64,000 nucleotides of DNA from Bradyrhizobium semiaridum (GCF_020329505.1 NZ_JAGKJJ010000036.1:1-64000); one strand, 5' to 3'; counted from the stretch's first letter, positions 35,271 to 44,325 are shown. Numbers and translations: made by a program. Notes: a model not told the origin generated them from the sequence alone.

Positions 35271-37739
35271 TCAGGTGCCGCGCGGCTTCACCCGCCTGGT
35301 CGGCAATGCGCTTGCGGGATCCTCCGGCCAGGGGTGGCGCGGGTAGCGGCCGCGCAGGTCGGAGCGGACGGCGGCATAGCTGCCGCGCCAGAATCCCGGC
35401 AGGTCGCGCGTGACCTGCACCGGGCGCTGCGCCGGCGACAGCAATTCCAGCACCAGCGGCACCGCGCCCTTGGCGATCGAGGGATGGGTGTTGAGCCCGA
35501 ACAGCTCTTGCAGCCGCACCGCGATGGTCGGACCCTGCTCGGCCTCGTAATCGATCGCAAGCTGGGTGCCGGTCGGCGCCTCGAAATGCGTCGGTGCCTC
35601 GCGGTCGAGCCGCGCCCGCAGCTCCCACGGCAACAGCGCCGTCAGCGCATCCGACAGATCGCCGGCGGAGAGATCCTTCAGCGCCGCCTTGTCGTAGAGC
35701 GCCGGCACCAGCCAGTCGTCGGCGCGCGCGGCAAGCGCGGCATCCGACAGATCGGGCCAGCTGTCGCCCTCGGCCTTGCGCAGGAACATGACGCGGTCGC
35801 GCCATTGTTTGGCGTGTTTCGACCAGGGCAGCCGGTCGAGCCCGGCCGCGATCAGACCATCGGCGAAGATGCGCGCGGTCTCGGCCGACGGGGTGAGCGG
35901 CATCGGCGCCTCCGACAGCGTGATCGCATGCAGCGATCGCCGGCGGCGCGCACGCAGCGCCATGGCGCCGCGGTCGAACGTCACCTCCTCGACGTTGTCG
36001 ATCTGGTCGCCGAAGCGCTGCTCGATCTCCTCCAACGTGATCGGCGCCGCCAGCAGGATGCGGCCGCTCGCCGCCGTTCCGGTCAGCTCGGCGACCGCGA
36101 TGTAGGGCGCACGCGCCAAGCCTGAGGTCTGCTCGACGGCAGCGCCGCGGCCATTGGCCAGCACGAAACTGCCATTGCCGCGGTTCTTGGCGACACGATC
36201 CGGGAACGCGAAGGCCAGCATCACGCCGGTCGAGAGAGTCTGCTCTTCGCTCACTGACGCCTCGACCTGTCTCGCCCAGCGCTCAGCCATGCTGCGCGCA
36301 CTCGACGCGCGTTGCGACCGGTCACGGCGGAACTGATCGAGCCTGACATCGAGGTCGACGCTGTCGCCGCCGAGCCCGCGCTCGGTGAGAACAGCCGCGA
36401 TGTCGGCCGCCGCCTCCGCCGCGCCGAAGCGGGCGGAATCCACGATCATGCGCGCCAGCCGCGGCGGCAGCGCCAGCGCGCGCAGGCTCTTCCCCTCCGC
36501 AGTGATGCGCCCGTCGCCGTCGAGCGCACCGAGCTCTGATAGCAGCGCTTTGGCCTCCTTCCAGGCCGGCGCTGGCGGCGGGTCGAGAAAGGCAAGGCCC
36601 GCAGGATCGCTGACACCCCATTGCGCGAGGTCGAGCACCAGCGAGGACAGGTCGGCGGACAGGATTTCGGGCGCGGTGTAGGCCGCAAGTGAGGCGGTCT
36701 GCGGCTCGTCCCAGAGCCGGTAGCAGACGCCGGGCTCGATGCGGCCGGCGCGGCCGCGCCGCTGGTCGACCGCCGCACGCGAGGCCCGCACCGTCTCCAG
36801 CCGGGTCAGTGCAATATCAGGCTCGTAGCGCGGCACTCGGGCGAGGCCCGAATCCACCACGATGCGGACCCCCTCGATGGTCAGCGAAGTCTCGGCGATC
36901 GACGTCGCCAGCACCACCTTGCGCACGCCCTTCGGCGCCGGCGCGATGGCGCGGTCCTGCACGGTCGCATCGAGCGCGCCGAACAGCGGCACGATCTCGA
37001 CCGACGGGTCCTGTACCCGTTCGGCGAGGAACGTCTGCGTGCGCCTGATCTCGGCCGCGCCGGGCAGGAAGGCGAGCACCGAGCCGGCATCAGCGCGTAG
37101 CGCAGTCGCGATGGTCTCCGCCATCTGCCGCTCCACCGGCGCATCCATCTTGCGGCCGACATAGCGGGTCTCGACCGGGAAGGCGCGGCCCTCGCTCTCG
37201 ATCACCGGCGCGTCGCCGAGCAGTTCGGCGACGCGCGCGCCGTCGAGCGTCGCCGACATCACGAGGATGCGCAGATCCTCGCGCAGCCCGGCTTGCGCGT
37301 CGCGCGCCAGCGCCAGCCCGAGATCGGCATCGAGCGAGCGCTCGTGGAATTCGTCGAACAAAACAGCGGCGACGCCGGTGAGTTCGGGATCGTCGAGGAT
37401 CTGCCGCGAGAAGATGCCCTCGGTGACCACCTCGATCCGCGTCGCGCGCGACACCTTGGAGCCGAAGCGGACGCGATAGCCGACCGTCTCGCCGGCACGT
37501 TCACCAAGCGTCTTCGCCATCCGCTCGGCGCTGGCGCGCGCGGCGATGCGGCGCGGCTCCAGCACGATGATCTTCTTGCCCCTGGCCCAGGGGACGTCGA
37601 GCAGCGCCAGCGGCACGCGCGTGGTCTTGCCGGCGCCGGGCGGCGCCACCAGCACCGCGGCGTTGTGGCCCTCGAGCGTGCGGTCGAGGTCATCGAGCAC
37701 GGCATCGATCGGGAGGGGTGAGTCAAAAGTTCGAGGCAA
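35271..37739 (-). CDS. hrpB: ATP-dependent helicase HrpB
   Basis: The 822-residue DEAH-type helicase has Walker A APPGAGKTT (residues 32-40), motif Ia LEPRRIAARA, the DEFH box (FDEFHERSLDAD), SAT in VMSATLDG, motif V TSIAETSLTIEGV and motif VI QRRGRAGR, followed by the HrpB C-terminal domain. E. coli HrpB is non-essential and its RNA target is unknown. Length is typical. The start at 37739 has no strong ribosome binding site, and a GC-rich repeat lies just upstream. Confidence 0.93.
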   Translation of the reverse strand: MPRTFDSPLPIDAVLDDLDRTLEGHNAAVLVAPPGAGKTTRVPLALLDVPWARGKKIIVLEPRRIAARASAERMAKTLGERAGETVGYRVRFGSKVSRATRIEVVTEGIFSRQILDDPELTGVAAVLFDEFHERSLDADLGLALARDAQAGLREDLRILVMSATLDGARVAELLGDAPVIESEGRAFPVETRYVGRKMDAPVERQMAETIATALRADAGSVLAFLPGAAEIRRTQTFLAERVQDPSVEIVPLFGALDATVQDRAIAPAPKGVRKVVLATSIAETSLTIEGVRIVVDSGLARVPRYEPDIALTRLETVRASRAAVDQRRGRAGRIEPGVCYRLWDEPQTASLAAYTAPEILSADLSSLVLDLAQWGVSDPAGLAFLDPPPAPAWKEAKALLSELGALDGDGRITAEGKSLRALALPPRLARMIVDSARFGAAEAAADIAAVLTERGLGGDSVDLDVRLDQFRRDRSQRASSARSMAERWARQVEASVSEEQTLSTGVMLAFAFPDRVAKNRGNGSFVLANGRGAAVEQTSGLARAPYIAVAELTGTAASGRILLAAPITLEEIEQRFGDQIDNVEEVTFDRGAMALRARRRRSLHAITLSEAPMPLTPSAETARIFADGLIAAGLDRLPWSKHAKQWRDRVMFLRKAEGDSWPDLSDAALAARADDWLVPALYDKAALKDLSAGDLSDALTALLPWELRARLDREAPTHFEAPTGTQLAIDYEAEQGPTIAVRLQELFGLNTHPSIAKGAVPLVLELLSPAQRPVQVTRDLPGFWRGSYAAVRSDLRGRYPRHPWPEDPASALPTRRVKPRGT

Positions 37740-37761
37740 TATTGATCCGGTGTGGCGACAC

Positions 37762-37883
37762 TTCCCCTCGCTCCGCTTGCGGGGAGAGGGTCAGGGTAAG
37801 GGGACTTTCCACAGCGCGCTTGTGGCGAGCCCCCCTCACCCGGCGCTCCGCGCCGACCTCTCCCCGCAAGCGGGGCGAGGTGA
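37762..37883. repeat. GC-rich palindromic repeat (copy 3)
   Basis: CCTCGCTCCGCTTGCGGGGAG at the left and CTCCCCGCAAGCGGGGCGAGG at the right are inverted, with internal complementary runs. Orientation matches copy 1. It separates hrpB from ugd and ends 8 bp from the ugd stop codon. Confidence 0.8.
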
Positions 37884-37891
37884 AACAGATA

Positions 37892-39211
37892 TCACGTCCG
37901 CGGCAGCGACGGGCGGCCGACGCTCTCATAGGCAAAGCCGAGCGCGGCCATGTCCTCGGGCCGGTAGATGTTGCGCAGGTCGATCACGACCGGCTGCTTC
38001 AGCTCGGCCTTCAGCCGCTCGAGGTCGAGCGTGCGGTACTGCACCCATTCGGTGACGACGACCATGGCATCGGCACCCCTGACGCAATCATAGGGATCGT
38101 CGCAATATTCGATGTCGGGCAGCTCCTTGCGGGCCTGCTCCATGCCGACCGGATCGTGCGCGCGCACCTTGGCGCCCATGTCGAGCAGCCCGGTGACCAG
38201 CGGGATCGACGGCGCCTCGCGCATGTCGTCGGTGTCGGGCTTGAAGGTGAGGCCGAGCACCGCGATGGTCTTGCCGCGCAGGTTGCCGCCGGACAGGCTG
38301 GCGACCTTGCGCGCCATCGCGCGCTTGCGGTTGTCGTTGACGCCGAGCACCGCCTCGACGATACGCAGCTGCACGTCGTGGTCCTGCGCGATCTGGATCA
38401 GCGCGCGGGTGTCCTTGGGGAAGCAGGAGCCGCCGAAGCCGGGACCGGCATGCAGGAATTTCGAGCCAATGCGGTTGTCGAGCCCGATGCCACGCGCGAC
38501 CTCCTGCACATCGGCGCCGACCTTTTCCGACAGATCGGCGATCTCGTTGATGAAGGTGATCTTGGTGGCGAGGAAGGCGTTGGCGGCATACTTGATCAGC
38601 TCCGCCGTGCGCCGCGCCGTGTACATCACCGGCGCCTGGTTCAGCGACAGCGGCCGGTAGACGTCGCCGAGCAGCTTGCGGCCGCGCTCGTCCGAGGTGC
38701 CGACCACGATTCGGTCGGGGAATTTGAAGTCGCGGATCGCGGCGCCCTCGCGCAGGAACTCCGGATTGGAGGCGACCACGACATCGGCCGCGGGATTGGC
38801 CTCGCGGATCAGCCGCTCGACCTCGTCGCCGGTGCCGACCGGCACGGTCGACTTGGTGACCACGACGGTGAAGCCTTTCAGCGCGGCGGCGATCTCGCGC
38901 GCGGCGCCGTAGACATAGGTGAGGTCGGCATGGCCGTCGCCGCGCCGCGACGGCGTGCCGACCGCGATGAAGACCGCGTCGGCCTCGGCCACCGGCGCCG
39001 GGAGGTCGGTGGTGAATTCGAGGCGCTTGGCCTTCACATTGGCCGCGACGAGCGCATCGAGGCCGGGCTCGAAGATCGGGATCTCACCGCGATGCAGCGC
39101 GGCGATCTTGCCGGCATCCTTGTCGACGCAGGTCACATGGTGACCGAAATCCGCAAAACAGGCGCCCGACACCAGCCCCACGTAACCCGTGCCAATCATG
39201 GCAATGCGCAT
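37892..39211 (-). CDS. ugd: UDP-glucose 6-dehydrogenase
   Basis: The 439-residue protein has the N-terminal NAD fold MRIAMIGTGYVGLVSGACFADFGHHVTCVD, the catalytic-Cys block GPGFGGSCFPKDTRAL (Cys near residue 261), VVTKSTVPVGTG and a C-terminal UDP-binding domain with LGLTFKPDTDDMREAPS. It oxidises UDP-glucose to UDP-glucuronate for acidic exopolysaccharide and cell-surface sugars. It is divergent from the acyltransferase gene, with 165 bp between starts. It presumably supplies the polysaccharide locus. Confidence 0.95.
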   Translation of the reverse strand: MRIAMIGTGYVGLVSGACFADFGHHVTCVDKDAGKIAALHRGEIPIFEPGLDALVAANVKAKRLEFTTDLPAPVAEADAVFIAVGTPSRRGDGHADLTYVYGAAREIAAALKGFTVVVTKSTVPVGTGDEVERLIREANPAADVVVASNPEFLREGAAIRDFKFPDRIVVGTSDERGRKLLGDVYRPLSLNQAPVMYTARRTAELIKYAANAFLATKITFINEIADLSEKVGADVQEVARGIGLDNRIGSKFLHAGPGFGGSCFPKDTRALIQIAQDHDVQLRIVEAVLGVNDNRKRAMARKVASLSGGNLRGKTIAVLGLTFKPDTDDMREAPSIPLVTGLLDMGAKVRAHDPVGMEQARKELPDIEYCDDPYDCVRGADAMVVVTEWVQYRTLDLERLKAELKQPVVIDLRNIYRPEDMAALGFAYESVGRPSLPRT

Positions 39212-39376
39212 GAAACAACCCGCTTCCTATGGTTAACCGCCCCTGGATTCGTGCGCCTCTTAGAACATTTGCCGACCCAGGGAAAGCGCAGGTCCCGGCA
39301 CATTGCTTGAATGAATTTAGGAGAACGCAACGGATCGGGCCGATGATGGCGCCGGCCACGCTGAAACGAGACGAAG

Positions 39377-40441
39377 ATGACCAGAAACGGCACAACCACC
39401 GCGACAGATCGTTCCGCCGGAACGGCCGGACGCGTCGACTGGGTCGACTATGCCAAGGGCATCTGCATCGTGATGGTGGTGATGATGCACTCGGTGCTCG
39501 GGGTCGAGAAGGCCGCCCACGAGATCGGCTTCATGAATTATGTCGTGATGTTCGCGAAACCGTTCCGGATGCCGGATTTCTTCCTGATTTCCGGGCTTTT
39601 CCTCTCAGTCGTGATCGATCGCGACTGGCGCACCTATCTCGACCGCAAGGTGGTGCACTTCGCCTATTTCTATGTGCTGTGGGTGACGATCCAGCTCGGC
39701 TTCAAGGCGCCGTCGATGGCCGCCGAGTCAGGCTGGAGCCAGGTCGGGCTGCTTTATCTGCAATCCTTCATCGAGCCGTTCGGCACGCTGTGGTTCATCT
39801 ATCTGCTGCCGATCTTCTTCGTCGTCACCAAACTGACACGTAATGTTCACCCATTCGTCATCTGGCTGCTCGCCGCCGCGCTCGAGATGGCGCATGTCGC
39901 GACCGGCTGGATGGTGATCGACGAATTCTGCTCGCGCTTCGTCTATTTCTTCACCGGCTACATCCTGGCCGACTACGTCTTCGCGCTGTCGGACCGCGCG
40001 CGGGCACGACCCGCCCTCGCCCTGCTCGGATTGGGCGTCTGGGCGCTCGTCAATGGCGGCCTGGTCACGCTCGAGGTCAGCGAATGGCCGCTGGTGTCGC
40101 TGGCGCTTGGGCTCGCCGGCGCCTGCGCGATCATCGTGATCGGCACCTTGCTGGCGCGGGCGCGCTGGCTCAACTTCCTGCGCTTCTGCGGCGAGCATTC
40201 TATCGTGATCTATCTCGCCTTCTTTCTGCCGATGGCCGCGACCCGGACGCTCCTGCTGCGGACCGGCGTGATCGCCGACATCGGCCTGATCTCGCTGATC
40301 GTGACCGCGGTCGGCGTCGCCGGCTCGCTGGTGATCTGGCGGCTGGCGCTGGCGGCCCGGGCCAATTTCCTGTTCGAGCGGCCGGCCGCGTTCTGGATCG
40401 CCCCGAAGAAGGCAGCGCCTGCTTTGCAAGCGGCCGAATAG
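39377..40441 (+). CDS. Acyltransferase-3 family membrane protein
   Basis: The 354-residue protein has about ten hydrophobic segments. VDWVDYAKGICIVMVVMMHS (residues 20-39) is the family opening, with the active-site His in MMHS, and FRMPDFFLISGLFLS follows. The family (PF01757, e.g. OafA, ExoZ, NodX) transfers acetyl or similar groups to surface polysaccharides across the inner membrane. Proximity to ugd fits polysaccharide decoration. It reads as a single gene. Confidence 0.88.
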   Translation: MTRNGTTTATDRSAGTAGRVDWVDYAKGICIVMVVMMHSVLGVEKAAHEIGFMNYVVMFAKPFRMPDFFLISGLFLSVVIDRDWRTYLDRKVVHFAYFYVLWVTIQLGFKAPSMAAESGWSQVGLLYLQSFIEPFGTLWFIYLLPIFFVVTKLTRNVHPFVIWLLAAALEMAHVATGWMVIDEFCSRFVYFFTGYILADYVFALSDRARARPALALLGLGVWALVNGGLVTLEVSEWPLVSLALGLAGACAIIVIGTLLARARWLNFLRFCGEHSIVIYLAFFLPMAATRTLLLRTGVIADIGLISLIVTAVGVAGSLVIWRLALAARANFLFERPAAFWIAPKKAAPALQAAE

Positions 40442-40534
40442 TGCCAAAAGTCACTCCGGGATTCGTTCAATCGGAGCGGATTCTTGCCGTTCGAATTTTC
40501 CACCCATTGAAATAATTGGTTTTTTGGCCCCGAA

Positions 40535-40563
40535 TGTTTCGTCGCGGCGCCGCCGACGAAACA
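40535..40563. promoter_or_regulatory. Inverted repeat TGTTTCGTCG upstream of the ECF sigma gene
   Basis: TGTTTCGTCG (40535-40544) and CGACGAAACA (40554-40563) are perfect 10-bp arms around a 9-bp GC centre. The right arm with its flank, GACGAAACAATT, recurs as the same 12-mer at 41311-41325, downstream of the gene. It lies about 113-141 bp before the sigma gene start and is a candidate operator or autoregulatory site. Confidence 0.5.
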
Positions 40564-40675
40564 ATTCTCCCGCTCACGAAACCATTTTCCGCTTTTCGCG
40601 CAGACATCCAGAAACCGGCGGTAACTAACAATCCTCCCAACGAACTGCCGCCTAACGGCGAACTGGGAGCCTGTC

Positions 40676-41287
40676 ATGCCGAACGTCATCGCCATCAACG
40701 CCGCAGCCAAGAAGCACATTGTCGCTGCCCGCGCGACCTCGGATGAAATGCTGCTCGAGAGTATCGGCAAGGGCGACCGCACCGCGATGCATGTGCTCTA
40801 TTCCCGCCACAACGTCCGGGTCTACCGTTTCGTGCTGCGGATGGTGCGCGATACCACGCTGGCCGAGGACCTTGTCAGCCAGGTGTTCCTGGACGTCTGG
40901 CGCACCGCCACGCAGTTCGAAGGCCGCTCGCAGGTTTCGACCTGGCTGCTGTCGATTGCCCGCTTCAAGGCGCTGACCGCGCTGCGCCAGCGCAAGCATG
41001 AGGATATCGACCAGGAGGACGTGCTGGAGATCGCCGACAGCGCCGACACGCCGGAAACCTCGCTGGACCGCGCCACCACCAGCCAGATCCTGCGCGCCTG
41101 CGTCGCCAAGCTGTCGCCGGCGCACCGCGAGATCATCAACCTGGTCTACTACCATGAGAAGTCGGTCGAGGAGGCCGGACAGATCATCGGCATTCCGCAG
41201 AGCACGGTGAAGACCCGCATGTTCTACGCCCGCAAGCAGCTCGCCGACCTGCTGAAGTGCGCCGGCGTGGACAGCGTGGCGGCATAG
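40676..41287 (+). CDS. ECF-type RNA polymerase sigma factor
   Basis: The 203-residue protein has sigma region 2 (GDRTAMHVLYSRHNVRVYRFVLRMVRDTTLAEDLVSQVFLDVWRTATQF, residues 33-82) and region 4 (LSPAHREIINLVYYHEKSVEEAGQIIGIPQSTVKTRMFYARKQL, about 146-190). It should direct RNA polymerase to a small regulon. Most ECF factors have an adjacent anti-sigma gene, but none is visible within about 300 bp on either side. A perfect inverted repeat lies upstream, and an intrinsic terminator follows. Confidence 0.92.
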   Translation: MPNVIAINAAAKKHIVAARATSDEMLLESIGKGDRTAMHVLYSRHNVRVYRFVLRMVRDTTLAEDLVSQVFLDVWRTATQFEGRSQVSTWLLSIARFKALTALRQRKHEDIDQEDVLEIADSADTPETSLDRATTSQILRACVAKLSPAHREIINLVYYHEKSVEEAGQIIGIPQSTVKTRMFYARKQLADLLKCAGVDSVAA

Positions 41288-41626
41288 AAAGCCGAAAATT
41301 TCCGACGACGAAACAATTGAAACAGACGACGACATCGGCCCGAAAAATTTAGCCCTTATACCTGCTACCGACGACGACGCTTTTTGAACCAACCTCCCAA
41401 GTAGCCTCCAACGACCCGGCGGGATGCCCCCTAGCCGGGTCGTTCTCTGTTTGGCGCATGCTTGCGATCAGCCCCGGTCCGATTTGCGTGATGCAGAGCC
41501 TGGCCCGTCTCACACAGACGTGAGGGTGTCAGCGACCGGATCGGCGTAACGGCGCAAGCCGTCTCCCGAAGTACATCAGGCGTCCCTGGCACGGCCTGAT
41601 CAGGCGCGCCGGGATCTGATGGACGG
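41288..41626. other. Intergenic region with terminator, ECF sigma to ccdA remnant
   Basis: The first part contains CGACGAAACAATTGAAACAG (41313-41332) and an AT-rich run. The terminator at 41410-41452 follows. The last 170 bp before the ccdA remnant show no gene or clear promoter. Confidence 0.45.
41410..41452 (+). terminator. Intrinsic terminator of the ECF sigma gene
   Basis: AACGACCCGGC (41410-41420) pairs perfectly with GCCGGGTCGTT (41434-41444) around a 13-nt loop. CTCTGTTT follows. It lies about 120 bp downstream of the sigma gene. Confidence 0.8.
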
Positions 41627-42158
41627 ATGACGATGCTCAGCCTTGCTCTTGCCCTGCTTGCCGGTGTCGCCACCGTCGCCGCCCCCTGCACCCTGCCGAT
41701 GCTGCCGATCCTGCTCGGGGCATCGATAGGGCAGACTCGCAAGGCGCGGCCCGCGATGATCGCGCTCCGCCGCGGGCAATCTCGGCAACGCCGTGCCGTC
41801 GCCGAGCTTGTTCGGCGGCTTCGTGCTCGGCTCGACGCTCGGCCTGGTCTGGACGCCGTGCGCGGGCCCGGTGCTCGGCTCGATCCTGACCATCGTCGCG
41901 ACCTCGAAGGACACCGCGTGGGCGAGCCTGCAGCTCGTCATCTACGCGGTCGGCGCGGCGATCCCGATGCTCGCGATCGCCTATGGCGGCCAGACGGTCA
42001 CCACCCGCGTGCGCGGCCTGGCGCGGATCGCGCCGCGGCTGCAGCAGGGCTTCGGCGTCGTGATCATCGGCTTCGCCGCGCTGTCCTACCTGCAATACGA
42101 CACGCTGATCGTGGCGTGGCTGACGCAATTCTATCCCAACGGCCAGATCGGCCTGTAG
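41627..42158 (+). pseudogene. ccdA: ccdA (cytochrome c biogenesis / thiol transport), internal deletion with frameshift
   Basis: The 5' frame encodes CcdA's first membrane segment: MTMLSLALALLAGVATVAAPCTLPMLPILLGASIG, then QTRKARPAMIAL (about 41627-41767). CcdA sequence resumes in the next frame from about 41775: GNLGNAVPSPSLFGGFVLGSTLGLVWTPCAGPVLGSILTIVA...YPNGQIGL, ending at 42158. Both redox Cys segments (APC and TPC) survive, but about 65-70 residues (transmembrane segments 2-3) are missing. The change is a deletion of roughly 200 bp out of frame. CcdA normally carries electrons to periplasmic thioredoxins such as the one encoded next. A sequencing or assembly error could explain the frame change, but not the lost segment. 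Confidence 0.8.
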
Positions 42159-42175
42159 ACCGAGAGGAGAGTTCG

Positions 42176-42754
42176 ATGCCCGTCCGCCTGCTTGCCGTAT
42201 CCGCCCTCGTTGCCGCCCTCGGCCTCGGCGGCGCCGTGATCCCCGGCCTCTGCACCGAGGCCGACGTGCCGGCGCGGCCGGTGCCGATGCTGACCGCGAT
42301 GACCGCGGGGCAGACCGAGACCGCGCCCGAATTCGTCGGCATCAACAGATGGTTCAACTCGCAGCCGCTGAAGCTGGCCGATCTGCGTGGCAAGGTCGTG
42401 CTGGTGGACTTCTGGACCTATGGCTGCGTCAATTGCGTCAACACACTGCCGCATGTCACGCAACTTCATTCAAAGTACCGGGATCGCGGCCTCGTCGTGA
42501 TCGGCGTCCACACCCCGGAATTCCCGTTCGAGCATTCCGCGTCCAACGTGCAGGCGGCGCTGAAGCGCCACGGCATCCTCTATCCGGTGGCGCAGGACAA
42601 CGACTCGCAGACCTGGAACGCCTACCGCAACCAGTATTGGCCGGCGCAATATATCATCGACCAGAACGGCAAGATCGTGTTCCAGCACGCCGGCGAGGGC
42701 CAGTATGACGAGATCGACCGCACCGTCGCCCGGCTGCTGAACGCCAACAGCTAG
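42176..42754 (+). CDS. TlpA/DipZ-like periplasmic thioredoxin
   Basis: The 192-residue protein has an N-terminal signal or anchor (LLAVSALVAALGLGGAVIPGL) and a thioredoxin domain. VVLVDFWTYGCVNCVNTLPHV holds the CVNC redox pair (residues 84-87). WTYGCVNC is typical of thioredoxins fused or adjacent to CcdA/DipZ. It should reduce or exchange periplasmic disulfides, with electrons from CcdA. GAGGAGA precedes the ATG at 42176. Its partner ccdA just upstream is broken, so another DsbD/CcdA would be needed. Confidence 0.85.
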   Translation: MPVRLLAVSALVAALGLGGAVIPGLCTEADVPARPVPMLTAMTAGQTETAPEFVGINRWFNSQPLKLADLRGKVVLVDFWTYGCVNCVNTLPHVTQLHSKYRDRGLVVIGVHTPEFPFEHSASNVQAALKRHGILYPVAQDNDSQTWNAYRNQYWPAQYIIDQNGKIVFQHAGEGQYDEIDRTVARLLNANS

Positions 42755-42833
42755 AGCGGTTCGCGCATAATGGCGTCAAGAAAGCGCATCAAAACAAGAC
42801 TCTAAGGGTTTGCTCCTGATTCAATAAGAGCAG
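42753..42833. repeat. Diverged palindromic repeat, opposite orientation to 27201-27306
   Basis: The reverse complement carries AGAGTCTTGTTTTGATGCGC and a nearby GCGCGAACCGCTC, matching the 27201-27306 element. It begins at the thioredoxin stop codon and ends about 80 bp before cioA. Confidence 0.55.
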
Positions 42834-42868
42834 CAATCCCTAGACAATCCGTCCCGTATTGCCGTCAC

Positions 42869-42896
42869 CTCTGGCGTGGTAGGCTCCACGCCAGAG
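42869..42896 (+). promoter_or_regulatory. Perfect 11-bp hairpin just upstream of cioA
   Basis: CTCTGGCGTGG (42869-42879) pairs perfectly with CCACGCCAGAG (42886-42896) around TAGGCT. It ends 19 nt before the cioA ATG (42916), and no T-run follows. It may be a protein operator or an RNA structure in the leader controlling the oxidase operon. Confidence 0.65.
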
Positions 42897-42915
42897 CAGT
42901 GATGGATGGTGCGTG

Positions 42916-44325
42916 ATGTTCGAAGGCTGGGATGCGGTCGCGCTGGCCCGCGCGCAATTTGCTTTCACGATGTCGTTCCACATCGTGTTTCCGGCGTTCT
43001 CGATCGGCCTTGCGAGCTACCTCGCGGTGCTGGAAGCGCTGTGGCTCATCACCAGGCGCGAGGTCTACATCAACCTGTTCAAATACTGGCTGAAGATCTT
43101 CGCGGTCGCGTTCGGCATGGGCGTGGTGTCGGGCATCGTGATGTCCTACCAGTTCGGCACCAACTGGTCCGCCTTCGCCGACAAGACTGGGCCGGTGATC
43201 GGCCCGCTGATGGCCTATGAGGTGCTGACCGCGTTCTTCCTCGAGGCGGGCTTCCTCGGCGTGATGCTGTTCGGGCTCGAGCGCGTCGGTCCCCGGCTGC
43301 ATTTCGTCGCGACGCTGATGGTTGCGATCGGCACGCTGATCTCGGCGTTCTGGATCCTGTCGGCGAATTCCTGGATGCAGACGCCGGCCGGTCACGCCAT
43401 CAACGCCGACGGCCAGTTCGTCGCCGCCGACTGGCTGAAGCTGATCTTCAACCCGTCGTTCCCCTACCGTCTCGTGCACATGGTGCTGGCGGCCTATCTC
43501 ACCACCTCGCTGGTGGTCGGTGCGGTCGGCGCCTGGCATCTGCTGCGCGACCAGCATCTGGCCGGACCGCGCGTGATGTTCTCGATGGCGATGTGGATGG
43601 CGACCCTGGTGGCGCCGCTGCAGATCCTGGCCGGCGACCAGCACGGCCTCAACACGCTGGAGCATCAGCCCGCCAAGGTGATGGCGATGGAAGGCCACTT
43701 CCAGAGCCATCCGAATGGCGCGCCGCTGGTGCTGTTCGGCTGGCCCGACGAAAGGGACGCCAAGGTGAAATACGCGATCGAGGTGCCGAAACTGTCGTCG
43801 CTGATCCTGAAGCATTCGCTCGACGCGCCGCTGGCCGGCCTCGACACCGTGCCGCGTGAGAACTGGCCGCCGGTGCCGATCACCTTCTGGGCGTTCCGCG
43901 TCATGGTCGGGCTCGGCTTCCTGATCATGGGGCTCGGCCTGCTCAGCCTTTTGATGCGCGTGCGCGGAATGATGTACCAGTCGGCGCTGCTGCATCGCTT
44001 CGCGGTCGCGATGGGGCCGGCCGGGTTCATCGCGGTGCTCGCGGGCTGGATCACCACCGAGACGGGACGGCAGCCTTTCACCGTCTACGGGCTGCTGCGC
44101 ACCGCCGACTCGGTGTCGCCGCTGGCGGCGCCGGCGGTCGGCTCCTCGCTGATCGCCTTCATCATCGTCTATTTCGCCGTCTTCACCGCGGGCGTGATCT
44201 ACATCCTGCGGCTGATGGCACAGCCGCCGCAGCCCGGCGAGCGGGGCCCGGCGACCGACCTGCCGGCACGGGCCGCGGGCATCACGCCGGCGGCAGGTGC
44301 CGCAGCTGTGGAGGGCGCACGATGA
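42916..44325 (+). CDS. cioA: Cyanide-insensitive cytochrome bd-type ubiquinol oxidase subunit I
   Basis: The 469-residue subunit has about nine membrane segments. RAQFAFTMSFHIVFPAFSIG contains the heme-ligand His22, and GRQPFTVYGLLRTADSVSP is the C-terminal quinol-oxidase signature. The Q-loop (GWPDERDAKVKYAIEVPKL..., about residues 275-310) is short, the form called CIO. It oxidises ubiquinol and reduces O2 with heme d or b595, tolerating cyanide and low oxygen. ATG at 42916 is used; GTG at 42913 is also in frame. It overlaps cioB by ATGA. Confidence 0.94.
   Translation: MFEGWDAVALARAQFAFTMSFHIVFPAFSIGLASYLAVLEALWLITRREVYINLFKYWLKIFAVAFGMGVVSGIVMSYQFGTNWSAFADKTGPVIGPLMAYEVLTAFFLEAGFLGVMLFGLERVGPRLHFVATLMVAIGTLISAFWILSANSWMQTPAGHAINADGQFVAADWLKLIFNPSFPYRLVHMVLAAYLTTSLVVGAVGAWHLLRDQHLAGPRVMFSMAMWMATLVAPLQILAGDQHGLNTLEHQPAKVMAMEGHFQSHPNGAPLVLFGWPDERDAKVKYAIEVPKLSSLILKHSLDAPLAGLDTVPRENWPPVPITFWAFRVMVGLGFLIMGLGLLSLLMRVRGMMYQSALLHRFAVAMGPAGFIAVLAGWITTETGRQPFTVYGLLRTADSVSPLAAPAVGSSLIAFIIVYFAVFTAGVIYILRLMAQPPQPGERGPATDLPARAAGITPAAGAAAVEGAR

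Noticed and set aside
41793-42158. The 3' half of ccdA as a separate GTG-started gene
   Set aside because: No ribosome binding site, and the sequence starts in the middle of the CcdA fold; a remnant is the simpler explanation.
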